Source of the DNA: Rhizophagus irregularis
Taxonomy: Eukaryota > Glomeromycota > Glomeromycetes > Glomerales > Glomeraceae
Reading direction: 5' to 3'
Assembly (NCBI RefSeq): GCF_026210795.1
Contig: NC_089435.1
Coordinates: forward strand, 5,084,001-5,148,000
Length of the DNA: 64,000 bases
Positions 37,676-49,170 of this stretch are shown here, in pieces (positions within the stretch are counted from its first letter, which is position 1; each line of letters begins with the position of its first letter). Under the pieces are notes generated by a model, which did no database searches, was not told the DNA's origin, and saw only the letters and a program-made list of their open reading frames with translations. The position numbers and the translations under genes are program-made.

Positions 37676-37875
37676 TAAACTTGACTTTTTTTGAAATCAT
37701 ATTGTTCCAAAACTTGACTTTTTTGAAATTATTGTTCCAAAACTTGACTTTTTGAAATTATATTGTTCCAAAACTTGACTTTTTGAAATTATTGTTCTAA
37801 AACTTGAATTTTTGAAATTATTGTTCTAAAACTTGAATTTTTTGAAATTATTGTTCTAAAACTTAAATTATTGTT
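37676..37875. repeat. Minisatellite, about 29-bp unit, seven copies
   Basis: The unit AACTTGACTTTTTGAAATTA plus TTGTTCCA is repeated about seven times head to tail. Copies toward the right share CTAA for CCAA and GAATTT for GACTTT, so the array has two subtypes. Confidence 0.85.
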
Positions 37876-39480
37876 GCTTTTGTGAAATTTATCGTAATGC
37901 TAGGTTTAATGTAGCATTCATAATAAACACGTGATTTATTAGTAGTCCATTTCCACGTGACTTTTTGGCTAGAGCTATAGCGTGGCGTATTACAAGGGAA
38001 TATCTCTGAACTTTGAACCAAAAAAAATTGAATAAGTGGTTAATGGATAAATATTATATAAAAATTTTAACAATGTTACCTATATTATATATAATAAATG
38101 TTTTGGAATTTTATTGTAATTTAAAGAATTTTCTTTTATTATATTTAAAGTTGCTTACCAAAAAATAAAAAGATTAATGCTAAATTTTAATATAATAAAA
38201 TGGTAAAATTATTTTATTAAAGTTGACCAAAACACAAATGACAAAATACAAAATAGAAAAATAATTTTAACAAGCAACTTTAATCATATTATATTAACCT
38301 TTTTAGGTATTAATAATCTTAGGTTAAAGTATTTGTATTATTTATTTTATGTGAAAAATTGGAAATAATAAAGTAATTTTTCAAAAAGAAAAATATTATA
38401 TAAAGTTACTAATCAAAAGTATGTTTTCTTAATTTTCTTTTGTAATTTTTAGAAAAATATATAATGTATAATAATTAACTTACAATAGGAAATTACTATA
38501 TATAAATTTATACAATAAAATTTTAAGTTATTTCAAATAATCAAAATATAATTAATAAATCATTTAATAATTAATAGTGATTTTTTTTAATAAATATATT
38601 TTTACTAATAAAATAGTTTATTTTACATATAATTAAAAATATAATTAATTTAAATTAAATAAAATTAATATTAAAGATCTTAGCCTTAATTATTCTTAAA
38701 ATTTAGCAGTAATCTAAATAATTTGGCTACTTTTTAATGCAAAAAAATTTATATATATATTATATATTAAAAATAAAATTTTAACTGCTAAATATAATCA
38801 TTATATTTTTATTTATTAATTTAAATAAAAATTTAATAATAAATTTTATCTTTATTTGCAATTGGTTGCATTAATTTTAAAATATGCTAGTAATAAATTT
38901 TTTATAATATTCTAGAAAAATATTTTCTATATGATTTCAATGTTCTTCTTAAATACTTTTATTATAAAATTTAATAAATTATAATAAATATAATATTGCA
39001 TAAATCTTTATATAGAATAATATTTTTTATAATTATAGATTCGTAATTATTATGCAAGTTTTTAAAACTTTGTAAATTTATATAATTTAAATTTAAAAAT
39101 CATTTAGTGATTAAATTTTATAATTTTAAATTTATTATATTTGTCTTATTAAAAGGATTAGAATAATAATAATTTTGCATTTGTAAGATTCAATTTTGAC
39201 ATGTAATTATATTTTAAAAAGTTTAAACATTAAATTTAAACTTTTTTTATAATATCTTTTGTTTTTGATAATTGGATTTTCATAATTTTTAGTTTATTAG
39301 ATTTGTTTCATTAAGATAATTTAGATAGTAGCAAATTTATGATGATCTAATTGATATTGATTAAATTATAATATTTTTAATCTTATAAATTTTTTGTTAT
39401 ATAAATTGTAAAAATTCATGCAATAAAATGGTTTTATATTTCCAAAAATTCTGAAATGATATGAAGAAACAAATGAAATA

Positions 39481-39913
39481 CAGTGACATCTCTCTAAGTG
39501 TATCTTTCTTGAGATCATAATAAAAAATAATAGAATATGCACTTAGAGAAGGTATGCATTTATAGAGAGTAAAATATTAAGAGTTCTTATAAGTTAGGAT
39601 TAGATTCACTGTACACTTGTTAAAGAAAATTTATATAATATGTGCTAGGGATTGGTATCGAAAATTGAATTTTTTCAAGATTTTTCTTATAGACGACCAA
39701 CCTGACTTTGAATCAGTTTCTAATTTCAGCAAAAATAATCAGCACTTGGCCGGCATGAAAAATTACTTTGGAGTCAGGTTAACTTACATGTAAAAAATTG
39801 CTGAGAATCAATTCTCGAGAATCGATTTTACTATGTTTTGTCAATTTTCGATTAATCGATTCTAATCCCTAATATGTGCACTTATAAAAAGTGCACTTAT
39901 AGAGGTGTCATTG
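39481..39913. mobile_element. TA-flanked MITE (Tc1/mariner-like), split by another MITE
   Basis: Inverted ends CAGTGACATCTCTCTAAGTG (left) and CAATGACACCTCTATAAGTG (right, reverse complement) are flanked by TA on both sides, as expected for Tc1/mariner insertions. No coding sequence is left. A 226-bp hAT-type MITE with its own target duplication sits inside, so the outer element is the older one. Confidence 0.7.
39646..39871. mobile_element. hAT-type MITE with perfect 8-bp target duplication
   Basis: The element begins TAGGGATTGGTATCG and ends with the reverse complement of TAGGGATTAGAATCG. ATATGTGC stands on both sides (39638-39645 and 39872-39879), an exact 8-bp target-site duplication, which identifies the hAT superfamily. 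No coding capacity. It is nested in the TA-flanked MITE. Confidence 0.88.
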
Positions 39914-40419
39914 TATAGACATTTATTTATTGACATTATTAATATAAAATTATATATTTTTATTATATTAATATATAATAATCTGTATAATTTTGACTGG
40001 CTAAATCATTTAAGCCACTATCTGTATAAAAATTTTATTTTGTTACTTTTTAAATTACAGTTAATATTTTTAGTTTAATTAAATATAAGTTTATTATTAT
40101 TATATTATTATAATTTTTTTTGAAAAATTCTATTAAAAAAAATAAATTTTTATAAAATATAAAGTATTTTATCTAATCAGCAAATATTTTTTATAAGTAT
40201 TAAATAAACAAATTTTCAGATTATTAATAAATATAAATATATTATATTATAATTTTTTTTTTTCCAAGGTAATGCAATTTGTGAGTTTATTAATATTAGA
40301 TTATAATTTACTTAATATATATATTTTACATTTTTTTAATAGTATTTTTATTTACTTTTTCTTTAAATTTAAAAATATATTTATAATATTTTTATTATAA
40401 TTCTAATAATATTTGATTA

Positions 40420-41230
40420 ATATTTTTATTTATTTAATTTTAATAAAATCATTTATATTTTCAAATTATATATAATCATGTATTTTTCCTAAAAGAATTT
40501 CCTTATTCTTAGGAATTTTACACAATTCTAAATTAAATTTTTTATCCTGAAAATCACTCTTTTAGGAATAAAACTGTGGCTTGTATGTAAAAATTCAATA
40601 AATAAAACTATGTTATGATTGTTATATCAAACATTTTTTTTCTTTAAATTGTCAATAATGATAATTTAATGGTTATTATTATTTATAGATTTCATAGCAC
40701 TGGTAAAAAAATGATTTATCCTACACATATCTTACACATATTGGGTACTCAAAATGTAGAAAATCATACACAAATAATACACATATCATACACATATTGG
40801 GTACTAATATATATATCATACATATATCAGGTACTGATAGGTATACTATATATATAAGTATTCCCGATATGTGTATGATATGTGTATTATTTGTGTATGA
40901 TTTTCTACATTTGAGATTCGATATATGTAAGATATGTGTAGGATATGTATAGGATAGACCATTTTTTTACCAGTGTAGTTTTTTTTATAAAAAAGAAAGT
41001 ATGTCAATATTTTGCTGCTTTATTTTCTTTCATATTCAACATGTTGCTTAATTTAAAAATAATAAACCACAGTTTTTATTCCAAAAAGGATGATTTTTAG
41101 GGATAATTAGAATTGTGTAAAATTTCTAAGAATTAAGAAATTTGTTTAGAAAAAATACGTGATTATAAATTATATATAAATAAAGTATTTAAAATATAAA
41201 TGATATTTAAATTGTTTTAATATTAATTAT
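40420..41230. repeat. Large diverged palindrome around a fold-back element
   Basis: The left arm (about 40440-40640) and right arm (about 40985-41220) are inverted copies: GGAATTTTACACAATTCTAA on the left matches the reverse complement of the right arm near 41110, and AATAAAACTGTGG matches near 41070. The arms are roughly 75-85 percent alike by eye. The 40698-40975 element occupies the centre. The palindrome may extend further outward at lower similarity. Confidence 0.7.
40698..40975. mobile_element. Fold-back MITE with about 115-bp arms, CACTG ends
   Basis: Both ends read CACTGGTAAAAAAATG inward. The inverted arms extend about 115 bp and share CATACACAAATAATACACAT. The left arm also contains a direct duplication of ACACATATTGGGTACT. 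TAG stands on each side, compatible with a 3-bp target duplication. CACT(G/A) ends with a 3-bp duplication recall the CACTA (EnSpm) group, but no transposase is present, so the class is inferred. Confidence 0.75.
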
Positions 41231-43767
41231 TTTTTAAAATTAAACACTATTTCAAACTTTTTAAGTTATATTAAAAATGAAATATTAATAAAAAAAACTT
41301 TTAAAATTAATTAAATTTAAAATTTTTTATTCAAAATTCTTGTAAGAAAAAATATTTAATTTGAAAAATATTGGTATATTGCAAAATTTTTGAAATTATA
41401 TTATAAGTAATAATTTTATATATTTTTTTATTTTTAAATAAAATATATTAAAAAAAGGTAAAAAAAAAATCATTTAAAATTATAAGAAAAAAAACAAGAA
41501 AAATTTTTCAAATATTACAAATTTTTTTTTATATTTAAAACTTTTTAAATATAAATACATTTTTGTCAATTAGTAAAAATAGAAAAAACTTTAGAAATTA
41601 AAATAAAATTGTTGTATTTGAATTGCATTTTCTTTTTAAATTGAATTTTCTAATTTAAGACATAAATAAGGAAAAAGCTTTATAATAAATATAATAAATT
41701 TTCATTTATACTTTTATATAATAATTTAATTTTAATGTAAATAACTTCAAAAAAGGAATTGAAACAATAATAATGATATAGTGCATACAACCTAATCCCA
41801 ACAAAAAAAATTTTAAGCGGCCAAATTTTTTATATTATGTAATACTTAACCCTGTAATTTTATTGGTTTAATTTGAGTTATAATTCTTAATTCTAGCCAG
41901 AATTATACATAATTTTAGCCAGATTTACATAGTTAATAATTAAACGAAAGTAATTTTGGCCAGATTTACATATAATTCTGGTCACCAAATATTTAATTCA
42001 ATAGTAAAATATTTCAACTTTGAATTGCTACTACTTTATTAAAAAATACTTTACAGGAAATTTAAAAACATAGTTTTATTAAGCTTAATCTGGTTTATCA
42101 TTGTACGTTTACACTTATGTTTATCTTTTTTTTTTGAATGAATAGTAGTGATTTAAATTTCATCAAAGGATCATGTAGTGGCCATTTTCACCAATGAAGG
42201 GCCCTGTGACCGATATAAACATCCAATAAAAGTGTTATCATTCTGTCATGCATTAATTATAACATTATAAGTAAGCTTTACATTTAATTATTTAACACCA
42301 TTATAATCATGTATTGTTGCTCTATGAAAATCTGCATGATCCTATTTGGCTGAACGATAATAGTAATCGGATAACAGCAGTCAAAATCAGGAGACATAGT
42401 AATATTGAATCAGGCGATAATATTACATAAGAAAATATTTTTATAGTAAGAGTAAGCAGATCAGCAAATGATAAGAATAGAGTTAACGTTATTAATTTAA
42501 GTAAAGTTTTATTTAGATCCGGAAAAATTATTTATTCCCAAATGTATTGAGTGTTGAAGAACTCTAACATTTAAGACTCTTTACACATGAACAAACAAAC
42601 AAACGAGTAAAAAAACGTTTATGCTTTCAAATTTCAATAAATTTGAATGGTTCGGACTAGGTTCGGATTTCGATTTGTATATTCCGAGACCACCAAAGCT
42701 TTCGGAAATCCTCATGGAGGTCTCATGTTTATTCATCCCCCTATGCAAATTTTTTTTGTTCCTGATACTTAGAACTAATAAGTTAATGTATACTAATGCA
42801 TAATATTTCGTCTTGACTTAAATTTAATTCGGCTGCTTTTAAGCAAAATTGGGATGAACGAAATTTAAATTCATTCTTTTAATGTATTTTCGTTTAATTG
42901 TAAATTTCTTAATAAAATTAATAAAGATAAAGGCGCTATGCTATACCTTACGGTAATAATAAATAATCATGAGAACGTACTACGGATTTCTAACAAATTT
43001 AGTTGTTCCGTGAGATTATGCAACACGCGTAAGAATTACCCAGATTTGGTTAGACCAACCGTTTTTAGCGCGTATTGGTACGCAAAGTCATTTCACGTTA
43101 AAATATTATTTATCGATAGATAATCAAAGAATTCCTTTAGATAAAAATAAATAATAAACTTTTATCTTGCGACCAAAGATACCGTCACTATAAAATCGAA
43201 TATACAGTAATTTAGATTAAAGTTAAAGGTATAATTTACTAATTTATTTAATTAGTCTATAATGTTTAGTTATAGACATTTCTCTTCTTTTTATAAACCT
43301 CACCTGGTAGGACGAACTTTTTATTTCAAAATTGATACTACGCCACTCGATGATTGTCATTTGCGATAAGGCGGACGATAGAAACTCGTTATCTTATCAG
43401 TCAAATCATTCGTTTTAAGTATAAGTATGCTATCAAAGGTTACCCAAAGGAAAAAAAATTTTTTGTTATCTATTATTGAATGAAACAAAAAACGGGATAT
43501 TTTATAAAATTGATGAAATTCTTAGAATCAAAAGCCGGTGTAACACGGAAATTGCGGAAATATACATATTTAATAATAGCCACTCATTTTGATTTACGTG
43601 ACCATAAATCTTTTTTAATAAAATTCATTCATATCATCATATGATTTGATGATGTTGGAATGAAATGACGTTATATAAGTAAAATAATATTAGACTGGGA
43701 AAAAATTTCATTACGCCAAAATTCAAACGGGCTCATTTAAGATCTAAATTTGGGCATGATTTTTGGA

Positions 43768-43775
43768 TATAAAAA
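43768..43775 (+). promoter_or_regulatory. TATA box of F-box gene at 43837
   Basis: TATAAAAA lies about 62 bp before the ATG, followed by a pyrimidine-rich leader. Confidence 0.5.
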
Positions 43776-43836
43776 AGTATCCAATTTTCTTTTTCCTTTC
43801 ACCTTTTTTTTCATTATTTTATAAATTTTATCGAAA

Positions 43837-45309
43837 ATGACTCCTTATATTTGTGAAGATATTATCAGAGTTATAATAGAAAATTGTGTAACACAAAGAA
43901 AAAAATCATTACATAAATTGTTATTTGTAAATACATCATGGTGTAAAATTACAATCCCATTATTATGGAAAAATCCGTGGACCAATCCAAACTCCTGGGA
44001 AAATTTATCGAGAACCATTTTATTATGTTGTGATTCAAATTCGAAACAATTTCTTTTTTCAAATTGTGATTCTCATTTTAAAAAAATTCTTTATGAAAAA
44101 GGAATAATTGATACACAATCAAAATTTTCAAATCATCCTTTATTTAATTATATCTCTTATATAAAAATCCTTTCAAAAGATGTTATTGAATCTCTTATAG
44201 AAGGAATTCTTGTTGAATATTATGAATTAAATAGATATAACTTATTACAAGGAACTTTTTGGAATTTGTTTATGAATAATTGTAATAGACTTAATCTAAA
44301 TCTTCCAAATTATTCAATTTGTCATTTTAATGGAACAAAAACTTGCTTGCCTTCTTTGGTAAAGTTGACTTGTTCAACATTCATTCATCATATTTATTTC
44401 TTGGAATTATCAGAAATTTGTCATAATTTACAAGAGTTAATAATTAATTGTTTTCAGGATAATAAAGGTCTAGCTCAACTTATCAAGTCCCAAAAGAGAT
44501 TAAAAAGAATTGTATTAAAATCAAATAATAATAATATATTATGTCCTTTAATAGGTGATGCACTATTGACACAATCAAATACTTTGACCTCTATAAATAT
44601 TGATTATGAACTTTGCATTCCTCCTGAAATTTTTAATTCTTTAGTTAATTGTGAAGAATTTGCTATAAATATACCATCGGAATCAGATTTTGATTTTAAC
44701 AAATTAGTTATTAATTTACCTAATTTAAATACGTTACATTCTTATATTTATCAACATCAATCATTACCTATAGCTTTAAATTCTTTATCAAATATTATTT
44801 TATCATCATCTTCTTCCCAAGGAAATCTTTCTCATCTGAAGATAATAGATCTTGATTTATATCCAAAATATCTTACAACAGAATCTATAAATAATTATTT
44901 ACGTATTATCTCTCAATGTTGTCCATATTTAGAATTTGTTGTAGTATGGGTTAGAAAAGATATTTTATTAAATTTGGAATCATTCTTAAAGAAATGTAGA
45001 TTTTTGAAAGAAATTAAATTTATATCTACTGAATATACTGAATCTGTAGAAAATAATAACATAGTAGATGTTAGAAACATTTTTGATATTTTAGTGAATA
45101 ATAATATTTTGCCTGATTTGTCGAAGTTAACTTTTAAAGAAAATTGGAAATTTACTAAAGAAAATTTAAGTGAATTTTTGGAAAGTTGGAGCAAAAACAA
45201 GAAATATCCTTTAGATTATCTGAATATCGTTACTTCAAATGAATTAATCATAAATGTTTGTAATAGATTTAAAAAGAATGGTATTTTGAAAAGTTGTGTG
45301 TTTGATTAA
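43837..45309 (+). CDS. F-box/LRR-like protein
   Basis: A single exon of 490 residues. The N-terminus keeps the second half of the fungal F-box (HKLLFVNTSWCKITIPLLWK, residues about 27-46); the first helix (YICEDIIRVIIENC) is divergent. Leucine-rich repeats follow from about residue 165 (for example LSEICHNLQELIINC and CPYLEFVVVWVRKD). The usual ending of the family, LKSCVF, is present, so it looks full length. The neighbour at 45672 is convergent, with 362 bp between. Substrate unknown; the role in SCF ubiquitin ligases is known only for the family. Confidence 0.83.
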   Translation: MTPYICEDIIRVIIENCVTQRKKSLHKLLFVNTSWCKITIPLLWKNPWTNPNSWENLSRTILLCCDSNSKQFLFSNCDSHFKKILYEKGIIDTQSKFSNHPLFNYISYIKILSKDVIESLIEGILVEYYELNRYNLLQGTFWNLFMNNCNRLNLNLPNYSICHFNGTKTCLPSLVKLTCSTFIHHIYFLELSEICHNLQELIINCFQDNKGLAQLIKSQKRLKRIVLKSNNNNILCPLIGDALLTQSNTLTSINIDYELCIPPEIFNSLVNCEEFAINIPSESDFDFNKLVINLPNLNTLHSYIYQHQSLPIALNSLSNIILSSSSSQGNLSHLKIIDLDLYPKYLTTESINNYLRIISQCCPYLEFVVVWVRKDILLNLESFLKKCRFLKEIKFISTEYTESVENNNIVDVRNIFDILVNNNILPDLSKLTFKENWKFTKENLSEFLESWSKNKKYPLDYLNIVTSNELIINVCNRFKKNGILKSCVFD

Positions 45310-45671
45310 AAGCTCATTTACTTATAATTTCGTATTAGTTAATTTTTTGATTCGATTTAGACTTTTTGATCATTGTTAAGACCAATCAAGTAAAGATTCT
45401 TAGATTATAAAGATTATAAAATATATTAAATTTATAGCATCAAATTATTCGTGATGCTTTTATAAGCCTAAATTTATTATAAAAATTTTTTGATACTTAT
45501 CTCCACTTCATCAATATACTAATTTTGTATATATATATTTTACATATTTTTCTTTTATTGTTTTTCTATTCTCATATCATATCTAAATAAATTTTAATTT
45601 AAATAAAAGAAATCTAATTAACTTATAAAAAATAAATAAAATAAATACAATATCATAAAAAAAAAAGAAGT

Positions 45672-47312
45672 TTAATAATTACTCAAGTTTTTCTTCAACA
45701 CGCCAATGTCGATATATCGATCCAATATTTCTTTTTGTTCATCCGTGGAAATAGAAGGCTCAAATTGCAATGGTTCTTTCAGTCTTCTTTGACAACCTTT
45801 TAAAAAGGATTCCAAAGAGTCAGCAGAAAATTTAAAATGCCATGGAATTTCAATCATCCGTAATTGCTCGGGAATTTCCTCTCCCATTTTTGACAAAACA
45901 TCGTTAATTTCAACGGTTTCGGTTTGCATATCTGTAGAGTGTAAAGCTAATTTTCGAAGTTGGTTACACTTGTTGAACAAGATAGGTATTAATGAAATTT
46001 GATCCTTGCATATGTAATACTCCAAAATAGTTAATCTAGGGCAGAAGTCAATAACTGTTTCATAAAATTTTGTTAGGTTATCCGGATCTCTCGGTTCATT
46101 CATAGAATTTACAATTTCTGATATATAACCACCAGAATTTTGAATAATGTTGGTTTGATGATTTATCAAAAATGAACCATCTTTAATGAGTAATGATTTT
46201 AAATGTGAAAAATCTGACTTGATGAATTTATCGGCATTTTGGTAATAATTAGCATGTAATATTAATTGTTCTAATTTTGTACAAGACGCAAATGTTTCCA
46301 GTGGAATCCCATTACATTGAAAATTTAAATAAGTGAGATCACTAACTTTATTATATAATGCTTTAGTAATATATCGGTAGCTATATTTTGGAATGTAACC
46401 ATTGTGGATTCCATAATAATAATTCGCTCCATGGATCAAAAGCTTTACCAGTCCCCGTTGTGACCCTATAAGTGCAGCCAATCCTTTGCTATCATTACAA
46501 AGACATCGAATTTCTAAATTTCTAATAGAATGACATATACGTGATAGACTCACATAGTAATTTTCAGGTTTCTTGATAGCACATGCGTTAAAGTGAAAAG
46601 ACGTGATATTTGCTAAGGCTATTTTTGAGCCTGGGAATCCTGCTATATTAATCTTAATGTGTCCAACGTCATTATGTAAAGAAACAGGTAGTTTAATATA
46701 ACTGAGATATTCCAGGTTAGTGCTTTTTTCCATAAACAATTTTATGAGCTTTTCTGTTAATACATCCGCTGAAAGAACATCCTCTGATTCTGTATCCTCG
46801 TCTAATGGTTCATCAGTTGAATGATGTTGTTGAGTCCACATTGAAACGGCGTTTACTAATGTAGGCAAGTTCAATCTTCTCAAAAAGAACGGATAATCAT
46901 AAAAAGTTGTGGTTTCAATTATATCTTCCGGCAATTTAAAAGCCTTGTTGGTTTTCAAACTACGTCGACTTTTTTCCGGCAAACATGCAAAATAAGTTGA
47001 AATGAGTAATGGTAATTTTTCAGACTTTGCATAGGTGAATGGAACGTGGAAACGCAATTGATCCTTCCAAGGTACAACCACTTGCTTTATAAAATCATCG
47101 TCTTTAATAGATAGCCAGTGCAGAGGATCTTTCCAGAGCAAAGGGATTGCAGTATTGCACCAGGTTCGATTTACCAAGACACACGAGTAAAGATAATTTA
47201 GATTTGAATAAACAATTGCATCATTATGAGTAAAAGGATCGACGGTTAGATCACTTTTGGTAAGCTCTTCAAAAATTCTTCTAAGACATTCAATAGGTAA
47301 TTTGGATGCCAT
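45672..47312 (-). CDS. F-box/LRR-like protein
   Basis: A single exon of 546 residues. The F-box is well kept: KLPIECLRRIFEELTKSDL near the start, then YLYSCVLVNRTWCNTAIPLL (about residues 40-59). Leucine-rich repeats occupy the rest (for example ICHSIRNLEIRCLCNDSKGL and LEQLILHANYY). Codon use is less AT-biased than in the 29449 gene. A Asp/Glu-rich insert (about 170-185) separates the N-terminal domain from the repeats. The family gives it a likely role as an SCF substrate receptor; nothing here shows the target. Confidence 0.87.
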   Translation of the reverse strand: MASKLPIECLRRIFEELTKSDLTVDPFTHNDAIVYSNLNYLYSCVLVNRTWCNTAIPLLWKDPLHWLSIKDDDFIKQVVVPWKDQLRFHVPFTYAKSEKLPLLISTYFACLPEKSRRSLKTNKAFKLPEDIIETTTFYDYPFFLRRLNLPTLVNAVSMWTQQHHSTDEPLDEDTESEDVLSADVLTEKLIKLFMEKSTNLEYLSYIKLPVSLHNDVGHIKINIAGFPGSKIALANITSFHFNACAIKKPENYYVSLSRICHSIRNLEIRCLCNDSKGLAALIGSQRGLVKLLIHGANYYYGIHNGYIPKYSYRYITKALYNKVSDLTYLNFQCNGIPLETFASCTKLEQLILHANYYQNADKFIKSDFSHLKSLLIKDGSFLINHQTNIIQNSGGYISEIVNSMNEPRDPDNLTKFYETVIDFCPRLTILEYYICKDQISLIPILFNKCNQLRKLALHSTDMQTETVEINDVLSKMGEEIPEQLRMIEIPWHFKFSADSLESFLKGCQRRLKEPLQFEPSISTDEQKEILDRYIDIGVLKKNLSNY

Positions 47313-48671
47313 GGCTTAGATGGGAATATTTAAAATAAATGGAGAGGAAAAAGCAAAAATTTTAATACAAGGATGAAAACACACGTTATATTTCTATTAA
47401 GCTTACTTTAATAATATTGATGATAGTTTTACCTAAAGTTTATCTGTTTTATGAAAAAGAAACATTCAATAAAAAGTCATTTCAGAACGTTTCGAAAATA
47501 TAAACGCGTCGTTATATATTAACTTCATAGAAACGAAGATATTACCTTACAAAAAAGTAGTTTTTCAGCGAACGAAAGTTCGAGAGAGAAAGAGCAATAA
47601 AAATGAGCAAGAGAGTCAAATCTGACCATTTAAATATTTTGAAGTTCCTGAATCAGCACTTTAATCAAATGGTTGATTACTAAAATCGTCAAGAGACTTC
47701 CGATGTAGTACTGTACTTGTGTAGTCAAAAAAACTTTTCTGTTGATCGAATGATCGAACGGCGTAGTATGCTGCGCGTTTAAACCTCTCATGGCGTAGAA
47801 AATTATACGTATCACGCTTAAAACGCGTATTTCTAATAATAACGTGTCTCAAATATCACAAATGTCGTGTGCAAAAATATATCCTATAGGAACGTTTTAT
47901 TTAATCTAGAATCCTTGTAACTATTGAACAAATTGGCAGTCAGAGAATGAATTGATTGTTTCCCTACAGCAGTCAAAATTTCCCCGCCTATATATATATA
48001 TCTCCGGGTCGTGATGTTTAACTGTCACTGATCACGTGATTGGCGAGATCGCGTTGTTTATATTAATTATTTCTGCGACGTGCGTGAACCGTGGACGTGC
48101 TCTGATGCTATTTGTCACTTATTACTGTATTGCTAAACAATGTGCTCTTTGGATAATATAATTATTTTTACAAATATTAATGTACTTCCTTTTTATAGTG
48201 AATTTAAGATTGTTGGTATAATGTTATCTAATTCAGCTAGTGTTGTTAATGGTCCAGTTTAGTCTGACTTGGAACCAAGTTGATCTCATTGGTTCTGGTT
48301 CAATTTGACTTGTACATAACAATACTACTTTCAGTGTTCTATAGTCTTTTACAACCAGGTTGATATCTGTTTAATTTTATTCCTCTGTACTCTTCTTGTT
48401 ATCTTATAGCTATTTACATATTTTTATTACTTTATCACCTTTTTATTACCTTTTAGCTATTTACTTGTTATCAATGTTCTGTGATTTTTTTATTAATAAA
48501 GAGCTATTTATTTGTTTACATACTTTTGAGTATCTTTGGTTATCTGTTAAGATGTCAAGAATGCTTTTCTTTTATACCTGTTTGATGGTCTTTTAAGGTA
48601 AAAAAAATTGTGCAATAAATATTAGGAAAAGTCTAAATGATTCAGATCTATTTTTCAAATTATAATATATG

Positions 48672-49170
48672 ATTTATATGGATAGGACCTCACTTACTTA
48701 TAATAAAGATCACTGTAGAAAATTGGCTCTTTACTAATGATTTTTACCTTACTTTTTTCTTAAATTCTATTAGTTAATTAGTTAAAAAGAAAAAAAATCA
48801 TACCAATGTAACATAAAATTTTCTTTTATAGTAGAATTTGCAAAGAATTTATATATAATTTTTACTTTTGAGTAATGGGATCTCTTCAGCCAGTTCAAAA
48901 TCTACCTGAAACGTTTTAAATAAACTCTCTTAAAGTATGAGAAAAAGTCTGGTCAAATGAACATTGCTTGGTAATAAAGCTTTTATTTTCTTGAATAGCA
49001 TAGTGGTAATATATATAGTAGTATCTTGGTGTTTATTTCTTAAATAGCATAGTGGCAATACATATAGTAGTGTCTTGATATTTATTTTCTTGATCTATTT
49101 ATAGTTCATATGACTTTAAGGCTGGAGGTGACCTATCTTATAAGTAAGTGGGATCCTATATGGATCTATA
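48672..49170. mobile_element. Possible MITE with 30-bp inverted ends
   Basis: Left end ATATGGATAGGACCTCACTT (48676 on) matches the reverse complement of the right end (CCATATAGGATCCCACTTAC), and both continue into TTACTTATAA. The pair encloses about 500 bp of non-coding AT-rich DNA. Target duplication not resolved. Confidence 0.5.
48982..49095. repeat. Tandem duplication, about 50-bp unit
   Basis: Two copies of a unit containing AATAGCATAGTGG(T/C)AATA and TAGTAGT(A/G)TCTTG, plus the first 14 bp of a third, lie inside the inverted-repeat element. Confidence 0.75.

Larger units (their letters stand above)
36773..43836. other. 7-kb gene desert with transposon debris
   Basis: The first 900 bp are poly-T-rich 3' flank of the zinc-finger gene. 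From 38040 to about 42050 the DNA is extremely AT-rich and carries the repeats and elements listed separately. Segment 42050-43836 is less AT-rich and has no supported gene; short open frames at 42621 and 42938 have no domain. A weak inverted pair (TAAAGTTGCTT near 38149 and AAGCAACTTTA near 38272) may be another small hairpin element. Confidence 0.5.
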
